NCBI GenBank assembly: GCA_001513395.1
Contig: LFTP01000116.1
Span: 7,708 to 14,625 of the forward strand
Length of the DNA: 6,918 bases
Reading direction: 5' to 3'
DNA from: Clostridia bacterium DTU080
GTDB taxonomy: Bacteria > Bacillota > Limnochordia > DTU080
A program made the position numbers and the translations under genes. Each line of letters opens with the position of its first letter. Position 1 is the first letter of the stretch. The notes below the pieces were generated by a model that was not told the origin of the DNA, did no database searches, and saw nothing but the letters and a program-made list of their open reading frames with translations. Positions 1-5,235 of the stretch are shown here, piece after piece.

Positions 1-149
1 CATTGGGAGAGCCGCCACTGCAACGTTCTCACATCCGAGCCTCTGCTCCCCCAATAGAGGGTGGCCCGCGCTCTTGGGTTAGCTCCCGACAGACAACACA
101 GCACGAGAATCAGGGTCAACAGTGCGACTCCAAACGCACGTCGCAGCAA
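1..149 (-). CDS. Secreted peptidoglycan-binding protein, N-terminal fragment (SleB-like)
   Basis: This is the 5' end of a gene that runs off the left edge; 49 full codons are visible. It starts at TTG (147-149), seven bases after a strong Shine-Dalgarno sequence GAGGTGAT. An in-frame TGA lies just upstream, and no ATG or GTG is available in this frame. Residues 1-29 form a signal peptide: MLRR, then a hydrophobic core (about residues 5-22), then a likely cleavage after ARA at 27-29. The mature part begins TLYWGSRGSDVRTLQWRLSQ, which fits the first repeat of a PG_binding_1 domain (GSxGxDVxxLQxRL). In Bacillota this arrangement of signal peptide plus N-terminal PG-binding repeat is typical of SleB-type spore cortex-lytic enzymes, but other wall hydrolases share it and the catalytic domain is not in view. 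The protein should be exported and bind peptidoglycan. Its presence as a gene is well supported; the SleB identity is an inference. Confidence 0.8.
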   Translation of the reverse strand, partial: MLRRAFGVALLTLILVLCCLSGANPRARATLYWGSRGSDVRTLQWRLSQ

Positions 150-154
150 CTCAT

Positions 155-162
155 ATCACCTC
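155..162 (-). promoter_or_regulatory. Ribosome binding site for the TTG-started wall protein
   Basis: On the minus strand this reads GAGGTGAT, eight bases complementary to the 3' end of 16S rRNA. Its AGGTG core ends seven bases before the TTG at 149, and this decides the start. Its first three bases also form the foot of the long inverted repeat at 160-218. Confidence 0.75.
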
Positions 163-218
163 ATCCACAGTGTGTCCAGCTGCAGGGTCTCGCTATGTCG
201 TGACACACCGTGGATGAG
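160..218 (-). repeat. Long inverted repeat / potential RNA hairpin upstream of the wall-protein gene
   Basis: The arms are 160-176 and 202-218, 17 bases each, around a 25-base loop. On the minus strand the arms read CTCATCCACGGTGTGTC and GACACACTGTGGATGAG. The only non-Watson-Crick position (169 against 209) becomes a G-U pair in minus-strand RNA, so the whole stem can pair. It lies between the GDSL hydrolase stop at 226 and the wall-protein start at 149. No T-run follows on either strand, so it is not a standard intrinsic terminator. It could be an operator for a dimeric regulator, a hairpin that limits access to the ribosome binding site, or a processing or stability element. Confidence 0.85.
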
Positions 219-225
219 CGCTCTG

Positions 226-888
226 CTACTGTCTTCCCTTGATTACCGTCTCCAACCAAGTGGCAGCAATGAAGGCATGTCCGGCTGGCGTAGGATGACA
301 TCCGTCGCCCAGCCACTCGATCTCAGGATTGCGTAGCAACACTTCTTGCAGACGTTGCCGTAAAGGCACGTATAAAGCTCCGTACTCTTGAGCCAGACCT
401 TGCACGGCGTGATCGTACTCGGCGATCAGTTGATTGAGATCGCTGTTCAGATACTTGTCAATGAAGGTCGGTGAGACAAGCACCAGATTTCGGATACCGG
501 CGTCCCGAGCTTGATCTAGCAATCGGCGATAGTTGGTCACGTACTCCGGTAAGGGCACGTGCCTTTGTCCTCCCTGCCTTTCGGTCCGTTTGCGCCACAC
601 GTCATTGACGCCTATGTATATCGAAAGCCAGTCGGGATGAAGATCGAGACAGTCTTGTTGCCAGCGCTGCAAGAGCTCTGTCGTGCGATCTCCTGAGTTG
701 CCTCTGTTGAGAATCTCTACGCTCAAATCCGGACGCAGCGCTGAGATCAGGCCGCGAATCATACTCACGTAGCCATTTCCCAGATCATACATGACGTTGC
801 GTCGACGACCTACATCGGTAATGCTGTCACCCTGAAAAAGAATACGCTCCCCGTTTTGAAACGGCAGTCTTTCCATGTTCAGGTTCAT
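226..888 (-). CDS. SGNH/GDSL-family hydrolase (esterase/lipase-like)
   Basis: This 220-residue protein carries all the SGNH blocks. Block I is GDSIT (20-24) with nucleophile Ser22. Block II is NRGNSGD (61-67) with an oxyanion glycine. Block III is GVND (93-96) with Asn95. Block V is DGCHP (195-199) with Asp195 and His198 completing the catalytic triad. The family hydrolyses ester bonds in lipids or acetylated sugars; the substrate cannot be told here. There is no signal peptide, so it is probably cytoplasmic. The start at 888 is chosen because GAGAGG (896-901) lies seven bases upstream and an extended -10 promoter lies at 924-932. A reading frame open back to 954 would place the promoter inside the gene. 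MERLPF at 876 is a less likely start. The gene diverges from the dehydrogenase gene and is followed, after 76 bp, by the wall-protein gene on the same strand. Confidence 0.93.
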   Translation of the reverse strand: MNLNMERLPFQNGERILFQGDSITDVGRRRNVMYDLGNGYVSMIRGLISALRPDLSVEILNRGNSGDRTTELLQRWQQDCLDLHPDWLSIYIGVNDVWRKRTERQGGQRHVPLPEYVTNYRRLLDQARDAGIRNLVLVSPTFIDKYLNSDLNQLIAEYDHAVQGLAQEYGALYVPLRQRLQEVLLRNPEIEWLGDGCHPTPAGHAFIAATWLETVIKGRQ

Positions 889-923
889 CGCTTCGCCTCT
901 CAACGCTGAGAATATTTGTCTAC

Positions 924-932
924 ATTGTACCA
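924..932 (-). promoter_or_regulatory. Extended -10 promoter for the GDSL hydrolase gene
   Basis: On the minus strand this reads TGGTACAAT: a TGn extension followed by a -10 box matching TATAAT at five of six bases. I see no good -35 box at the right distance. Transcription would begin near 917, giving a leader of about 29 bases that contains the GAGAGG ribosome binding site. Confidence 0.55.
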
Positions 933-996
933 TCACCTTGGCTGGCTTCTCCATCCTTTATGCTCGCCGTTCTTGCTCGGCATCAAATTGTGGTTC

Positions 997-1007
997 GCAC
1001 AGTGTGC
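997..1007. promoter_or_regulatory. Candidate operator: 11-bp palindrome in front of the dehydrogenase -10 box
   Basis: GCACAGTGTGC is a perfect inverted repeat with 5-bp arms around one central base. It sits between the expected -35 position and the -10 box of the plus-strand gene, where a bound dimer would affect RNA polymerase. An arm length of five is short, so chance is possible. No regulator gene is in view. Confidence 0.35.
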
Positions 1008-1011
1008 ATTC

Positions 1012-1020
1012 TGGTATATT
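1012..1020 (+). promoter_or_regulatory. Extended -10 promoter for the short-chain dehydrogenase gene
   Basis: TGGTATATT has a TGn extension and a -10 box matching TATAAT at five of six bases. The nearest -35-like sequence, TTGTGG at 988-993, is 21 bp away, which is too far, so the extended element would carry the promoter. Transcription would start near 1027, leaving a leader of about 30 bases. The element has the same TGGTAyAwT form as the divergent hydrolase promoter. Confidence 0.55.
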
Positions 1021-1056
1021 GGATTTCGAAACCAAGAAAGGGGAACGGAAGAAAAT

Positions 1057-1833
1057 ATGAGACCATCGGTTTCTGAAGATCGCTTGGCCGGACTGAGGGC
1101 GCTTGTGGCAGGCGGAGCCGGAGGCATCGGATCGGCCATTGTCCGTCAGTTCATGGCCGCCGGGGCTGAAGTGGTGGTTGTCGATATTGATCAAGAAGGC
1201 CTGGATAGACTCCAGGCGGAGCTCAGCCCCGTGCTCTGTCTGCGGGCTGACTTGACACAACCGCAGCAAGTCGAAGACGTCTTTCGAGACATCACTCAGA
1301 AGTGGGACACGCTTGATGTCCTTGTCAACAGTGCCGGAATCAGCGGCAGACCACTGGGAGACGGTCCTGTCGACGTCTGTCCCGTGGATACCTGGCATCG
1401 AGTCTTGGCCGCCAATTTGACTGCCGTCTTTCTCACCTGCAAATACTTCCTGCCCATCATCACCGAACAGCGGGGCAGTGTCATACACATCGCCTCGGAT
1501 GATGCACTGATCGGCCCTCGTCCCCCCCACGACACACACGCCTACGTCGCAAGCAAAGGGGGGGTGATCGCTCTCACCCGCGCCATGGCTGTCAGTTACG
1601 CTCCAAAAGGAATCCGGGTCAATGCTATCGCCCCGGGGTGGGTGATGACTCCCATGACCGCCGATCTGATGAAAAGCTCACCGGTATGGGAGGACATCAT
1701 CGCCAGGCATCCTCTGGGAAGAGTGGCCACGCCGGAGGATATTGCGGCGGCCGCCGTGTTTTTGGCCTCGCAGGAAGCTTCGTTTATCACTGGCGTTATT
1801 CTACCCGTCGAAGGCGGAGCTACGGTGTGGTAG
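1057..1833 (+). CDS. NAD(P)-dependent short-chain dehydrogenase/reductase (classical SDR)
   Basis: This 258-residue protein has the normal length for a classical SDR. The cofactor motif is AGGAGGIG (18-25), where alanine replaces the usual leading threonine of TGxxxGxG. Asp43 at the end of the second strand suggests preference for NAD(H). Asp65 fits the adenine-contact position, and NSAG (91-94) is the structural motif usually seen as NNAG. The catalytic tetrad is complete: Asn120, Ser147, Tyr163 and Lys167 (YVASK). The C-terminus TGVILPVEGG is typical of the family. It should oxidise or reduce an alcohol/carbonyl pair in the cytoplasm; the substrate is not recognisable. The ATG at 1057 is preferred to the upstream start at 916 because the upstream part is unlike the family and contains the promoter. 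GGAAG (1047-1051) and AAAGGGG (1037-1043) lie before it. The stop is 3 bp from the trmFO stop on the other strand. Confidence 0.93.
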   Translation: MRPSVSEDRLAGLRALVAGGAGGIGSAIVRQFMAAGAEVVVVDIDQEGLDRLQAELSPVLCLRADLTQPQQVEDVFRDITQKWDTLDVLVNSAGISGRPLGDGPVDVCPVDTWHRVLAANLTAVFLTCKYFLPIITEQRGSVIHIASDDALIGPRPPHDTHAYVASKGGVIALTRAMAVSYAPKGIRVNAIAPGWVMTPMTADLMKSSPVWEDIIARHPLGRVATPEDIAAAAVFLASQEASFITGVILPVEGGATVW

Positions 1834-1836
1834 CAT

Positions 1837-3129
1837 TCACTCCTGCTTCAGCCATGCATCGAGGGCATTCAAGGCTCTTTCCGCCAGGACCTGTTTACGC
1901 AGGGCGCGATTTTTCACCCGTATGCCCGAGGGCAACAGACCGAAATTGGCGTTCATCGGTTGGAAATGCCTGGGATCGGCAGTGGTGATATACTCCGCCA
2001 ATGCACCCAGCATGGTCTCGGGCGGAAGCGTTTTGGGTTTTTGGCCTTTGGCCAACAGTGCCGCATTGAGGCCGGCGATCAATCCGGACCCAGCTGACTC
2101 CACATAGCCTTCCACCCCTGTGATCTGCCCGGCAAAAAACAGAGTGTCACGCTGACGCCACTGATACGTCGGTCGCAAAACCCGAGGGGCGTTGAGAAAC
2201 GTGTTCCGATGCATCACGCCGTAGCGGACGAACTCGGCCTCAGCCAAAGCGGGTATCATACGAAACACCCGTCGCTGTTCGCCCCATTTGAGACGAGTCT
2301 GAAAACCGACCAGATTGAGCAGGCTCCCTTCTTTGTTCTCTTTTCTCAGCTGGACGACAGCGTAGGGCCGATGACCGGTAGCCGGATCAACCAAACCGAC
2401 CGGACGCAACGGACCAAAGCGAAGGGTGTCCACCCCGCGACTGGCCAGCTCTTCAATCGGCACGCACCCTTCAAAGAAGCGCAGAGGCTCGTCTATGTGT
2501 CCCTCATGCCGTTCAGCGTGGACCAGGGCTTCCCTGAAACTCAGATACTCTTCCTTGTTCATCGGGCAGTTGAAATAGTCATCACCGCCCCTGCCGTAGC
2601 GGCCAGCCCAAAAACCCTTATCGGTATCCAAGCTTTCAGCGGCAATGATCGGCGCCGCGGCATCGTAGAAGTACAGATCGTGAGCACCCGTGAGTCGTTG
2701 AATCTCTTCCGCGAGCTGCGGAGACGTCAAAGGCCCGGTGGCTATGATGCAAAGGCCCTCAGGAATACTGTCTACGGGCTCGCGGATGACGGTAATGCGC
2801 GGGTGCGCGGCAATCCGCTCACTGACCAGTCTGGAAAAGGCGTGTCTGTCGACGGCCAGTGCGCTGCCCGCAGGCACTGCAGTCTCATCGGCTACCGCAA
2901 TGAGCAGTGATCCCAGACGCCGCATTTCCTCCTTTAACAAACCGGAGGCGCTGGTCAAGTGGTTGCCCCCGAGAGAATTGCTGCAAACCAACTCGGCCAA
3001 CTCCGCTGTCGTATGAGCCGGGGTTGACTCCACGGGTCGCATCTCATACAAGACCACATCGACACCGAGATTGGCCGCCTGCCAGGCGGCCTCGCACCCC
3101 GCTAACCCTCCGCCGATCACAGTAAGCAT
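1837..3129 (-). CDS. trmFO: Methylenetetrahydrofolate--tRNA (uracil-5-)-methyltransferase TrmFO
   Basis: TrmFO (formerly Gid) is a flavoprotein that makes m5U at position 54 in the tRNA T-loop, using methylenetetrahydrofolate as carbon donor and FAD/NAD(P)H as reductant. The 430 residues match the family length. The FAD-binding GGGLAG (6-11) follows the first strand. The conserved CSNSLGGNH segment (49-57) leads into GLLKEEMR (63-70). FEGCVPIEE (219-227) holds Cys222, the likely counterpart of the catalytic cysteine Cys226 of the Bacillus subtilis enzyme. The C-terminal half has FAGQITGVEGYVESAGSG (332-349) and FQPMNANFGLLP (389-400), both family signatures. The ATG at 3129 follows GGGGGAG with eight bases between. 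It is the last gene of the minus-strand operon, 22 bp after bioY. In many Bacilli trmFO sits near topA and codY instead. Confidence 0.97.
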   Translation of the reverse strand: MLTVIGGGLAGCEAAWQAANLGVDVVLYEMRPVESTPAHTTAELAELVCSNSLGGNHLTSASGLLKEEMRRLGSLLIAVADETAVPAGSALAVDRHAFSRLVSERIAAHPRITVIREPVDSIPEGLCIIATGPLTSPQLAEEIQRLTGAHDLYFYDAAAPIIAAESLDTDKGFWAGRYGRGGDDYFNCPMNKEEYLSFREALVHAERHEGHIDEPLRFFEGCVPIEELASRGVDTLRFGPLRPVGLVDPATGHRPYAVVQLRKENKEGSLLNLVGFQTRLKWGEQRRVFRMIPALAEAEFVRYGVMHRNTFLNAPRVLRPTYQWRQRDTLFFAGQITGVEGYVESAGSGLIAGLNAALLAKGQKPKTLPPETMLGALAEYITTADPRHFQPMNANFGLLPSGIRVKNRALRKQVLAERALNALDAWLKQE

Positions 3130-3151
3130 GCGTCCTACTCCCCCTGTGTTC

Positions 3152-3733
3152 TTAAACTCTCCCTACGCCGCGTCTTTCCAGCCCCGCCACCAGACATCCG
3201 GCCAGGATGGCTTTCACAGCATCGGGAATGACAAACGGTAAAGAGCCGACCACAAAGGCTTGATCCCATCTTATATGTAACACAGAAGTCAGTCTTGCAA
3301 CGCCAACCGCGTGCAAAAAGAATACACCGACCACACCCGCTACTGCATATCCGCACCCGCGCAACCAGTGTCCTTCTTCGGTGATGGCGCGAACTCGTTG
3401 AGCAACGATCCCGCAGATCCATGCCGCGGGGATAAAACCCACAAGATAACCTCCGGTGGGACCGAGTAACACACCGACACCCGCTCCCCCGCGAGAGAAG
3501 ACCGGAAGGCCTAAAGCCCCCATCGCCAGATACAGGATCTGACTGGCGGCGCCTTGTCGTCCGCCCAGAAGCATTCCCGACATGAGCATGAAAACCACCT
3601 GCAGGGTCAAAGGCACCGGACTCAAAGGAAGCGGAAAAGCCAGCCAAGCTCCGACAGCAGTCAAAGAGGCCATCAGCGCGGTACGCGTCAACTCCCGCGT
3701 TTCCTGAAGTCTCTCAAACGGGGCCTGTGCCAC
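3152..3733 (-). CDS. bioY: Biotin transporter substrate-binding component BioY
   Basis: BioY is the integral membrane biotin-capture (S) component of an ECF-type transporter. The 193-residue protein has about six hydrophobic segments. Family signatures are PLSPVPLTLQ (36-45), the glycine-rich LGPTGGYLVGF (90-100) and PFVIPDAVKAILA (166-178) with the conserved Asp171 and Lys174. The start is taken as GTG at 3731-3733, seven bases after GGAGG. An ATG at 3739 lies one base after the same GGAGG, too close to be efficient, and a GTG at 3796 has no ribosome binding site. No energising genes (ecfA, ecfT) are in the window, so it either works alone or uses a shared ECF module encoded elsewhere. Its place after birA fits biotin supply. 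The 87-bp gap upstream shows no convincing promoter or BirA operator. Confidence 0.94.
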   Translation of the reverse strand: MAQAPFERLQETRELTRTALMASLTAVGAWLAFPLPLSPVPLTLQVVFMLMSGMLLGGRQGAASQILYLAMGALGLPVFSRGGAGVGVLLGPTGGYLVGFIPAAWICGIVAQRVRAITEEGHWLRGCGYAVAGVVGVFFLHAVGVARLTSVLHIRWDQAFVVGSLPFVIPDAVKAILAGCLVAGLERRGVGRV

Positions 3734-3740
3734 ACTCATC

Positions 3741-3745
3741 CCTCC
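3741..3745 (-). promoter_or_regulatory. Ribosome binding site that sets the bioY GTG start
   Basis: On the minus strand this reads GGAGG, with seven bases to GTG at 3733 but only one base to ATG at 3739. The spacing favours the GTG. Confidence 0.7.
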
Positions 3746-3820
3746 GAAATGTCTCTTGTTTGTTGATAGCAGGGTGACAATTGGACTAAAAATCACGAGG
3801 CTGATTGTCCATCATCGCCT

Positions 3821-4822
3821 TCAACCGCGCACTGACACCTCGCCGGCATAAAACAGCTGTTCTTGTCCGTCTGACAGGCGCACTCGCAAGGCGCCGTCGT
3901 CTTCGACGCTCACGGCCAAACCGCGCAGACGTCGGGAGTCCGTGATCACGTCTATCTCTTTGCCTAAAACCGCGGACAACGTCCTTTTTTCTTCGAGCAA
4001 CGTCTGCGGTCCTTCTCTCGATAAGACATCATAGCGAGATTCCATCTCAAGTAGGATCGAACGCAAAAGCCCGACGCGCGAGACGCGAGCACCGTACTCC
4101 TCCAAAACGGAGGTCGCTGGGGCACGAACCTCCTCCGGTAGCTGGTCTCTTCTCAGGTTGACGTTCAAGCCGATGCCGATGATCAGATGATGAATCACTT
4201 CCGCTTCGGCGGACATCTCGACCAGAATACCGCAGACTTTGCGCCCGCCGATCGTTACATCGTTGGGCCATTTGACCAGCGCATCCAATCCGGTTTCTTT
4301 TCGAACTGCCACTGCCACGGCGACCGCTCCCAAAAGGGCCAAAAGCGGTGCCTGGGCAGTCATGAGAGACGGCCGCAGCAGTACGGATACCCACAGTCCG
4401 CCTCCGACGGGCGATTCCCAGACACGCCCGCGACGGCCCCTGCCGGAAACCTGCGCATCAGCCACGACCACAAGTCCCTCCGGCGCTCCTTGTTTGGCCA
4501 GATCGCGAAGAACATCATTCGTAGATCCAGTCACCGGAAGATAGATCGCGTAACGACCAAGTGTGTGAGTCCGGAGTTCATGAGCGATTTCATACGGATA
4601 CGGCGTATCAGGAACCGACAGCAGACGGTATCCCTGACGCGTTCGGCCTACTATCTCGTAGCCCATCTGGCGCAACGCCTGGACGTGCTTCCAGACTGAG
4701 TTGCGCCCGATCCCCAACTGTTGGCTGAGAGCTTGTCCCGAAACAGCCTCTTCAGAGTTGCGCAAGGCGCCAAGAATCTCGGCTCGCGCCTTTTCCGTAG
4801 CAGTTGTCTCCCAGGGCTGCAT
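3821..4822 (-). CDS. birA: Bifunctional biotin--[acetyl-CoA-carboxylase] ligase / biotin operon repressor BirA
   Basis: BirA activates biotin with ATP and attaches it to a lysine of biotin carboxyl carrier proteins; group II forms also repress biotin genes. The 333-residue product is a group II form. A winged helix-turn-helix spans about residues 12-68, with the recognition-helix region around GIGRNSVWKHVQALRQMGY. The catalytic core has STND (100-103), the biotinyl-AMP loop GRGRRGR (127-133), KWPND (184-188) with the conserved lysine, and GIGLNVN (216-222). A C-terminal SH3-like domain runs from about 285 to the end. The ATG at 4822 is chosen because GGGG lies eight bases upstream. An open frame back to a TTG at 4855 would overlap folB by 22 bp and lacks this signal. 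The gene starts 11 bp after the folB stop, and its ribosome binding site overlaps that stop codon, suggesting translational coupling. Confidence 0.96.
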   Translation of the reverse strand: MQPWETTATEKARAEILGALRNSEEAVSGQALSQQLGIGRNSVWKHVQALRQMGYEIVGRTRQGYRLLSVPDTPYPYEIAHELRTHTLGRYAIYLPVTGSTNDVLRDLAKQGAPEGLVVVADAQVSGRGRRGRVWESPVGGGLWVSVLLRPSLMTAQAPLLALLGAVAVAVAVRKETGLDALVKWPNDVTIGGRKVCGILVEMSAEAEVIHHLIIGIGLNVNLRRDQLPEEVRAPATSVLEEYGARVSRVGLLRSILLEMESRYDVLSREGPQTLLEEKRTLSAVLGKEIDVITDSRRLRGLAVSVEDDGALRVRLSDGQEQLFYAGEVSVRG

Positions 4823-4833
4823 AAACACTTCCC

Positions 4834-5229
4834 CTACTCTGTGGCGGCGAGCCAAGCCCGCCGGCGATGAATCTCAATCTCCACGGTGTCAAGCACGCCG
4901 TCGATCGGAGCGTGGGGTTTGCGCACCCGTACGGTGACCGCCTCCAGAGCCGGATACTCTGTCAGCAAGGTCCGAGCGACCGCTGCGGCCAAAGCTTCGA
5001 TCAGCTGAAAGCGCTGCCCTTGTACAACGCTGCGAACATGGTGGTACACGTCGCCGTAGTTGATGGCGTCTTCCAGCTGATCACTCCGGCCGGCACGATC
5101 GGTGTCGACGTACAGGTCTACGTCGACCTCAAATCGCTGGCCCAAACGCGCCTCTTCCTCATAGACACCGTGAGTGCCGAAGAAGACCATTCCCTGTAGA
5201 CTAATTCGATCGGACGATTCCAACCCCAT
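4834..5229 (-). CDS. folB: Dihydroneopterin aldolase FolB
   Basis: FolB cleaves 7,8-dihydroneopterin to 6-hydroxymethyl-7,8-dihydropterin and glycolaldehyde in folate synthesis, as a cytoplasmic homo-octamer. At 131 residues it has the family length. The N-terminal GMVFFGTHGVYEEE (13-26) carries the conserved glutamates, followed by GQRFEVDVDL (30-39). NYGDVY (57-62) holds Tyr58, LIEALA (76-81) holds the pterin-anchoring Glu78, and VRKPHAPI (102-109) holds the catalytic Lys104. These match Tyr54, Glu74 and Lys100 of the well-studied Staphylococcus enzyme. The ATG at 5229 lies 6 bp after the ftsH stop. Its ribosome binding site GGAG (5239-5242) is within the last ftsH codons, so its translation is probably coupled to ftsH. 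No folP or folK follows; the next gene is birA. Confidence 0.96.
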   Translation of the reverse strand: MGLESSDRISLQGMVFFGTHGVYEEEARLGQRFEVDVDLYVDTDRAGRSDQLEDAINYGDVYHHVRSVVQGQRFQLIEALAAAVARTLLTEYPALEAVTVRVRKPHAPIDGVLDTVEIEIHRRRAWLAATE

Positions 5230-5235
5230 GGCGCT

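Noticed and set aside
161..217. DnaA boxes or a replication origin
   Set aside because: Only two degenerate boxes exist, both explained by the arms of one inverted repeat, with no AT-rich unwinding region or dnaA/dnaN nearby.
160..218. Intrinsic terminator for the hydrolase gene
   Set aside because: The stem is strong, but neither strand has a T-run after it and the loop is 25 bases, so it does not fit a standard Rho-independent terminator.
3..336. Two plus-strand open frames at the left edge
   Set aside because: They lie opposite the signal-peptide/PG-binding gene and the hydrolase 3' end and have no family resemblance.
958..1539. 193-codon open frame on the minus strand across the dehydrogenase gene
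   Set aside because: It is antisense to a gene with a complete SDR active site, has no recognisable domain, and its composition is that of a shadow frame.
2209..2910. 233-codon open frame on the plus strand inside trmFO
   Set aside because: It is antisense to well-conserved trmFO sequence and lacks a ribosome binding site or family features.
3135..3647. 170-codon minus-strand frame overlapping bioY
   Set aside because: It is out of frame with bioY, which has the family motifs and the ribosome binding site; the alternative product is Arg/Cys/Ser-rich and unlike a protein family.
3761..3812. BirA operator before bioY
   Set aside because: The candidate half-sites have the wrong orientation or spacing compared with TTGTwAACC-type operators.
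4187..4699. 170-codon open frame on the plus strand inside birA
   Set aside because: It is a shadow of the conserved birA catalytic core with no independent support.
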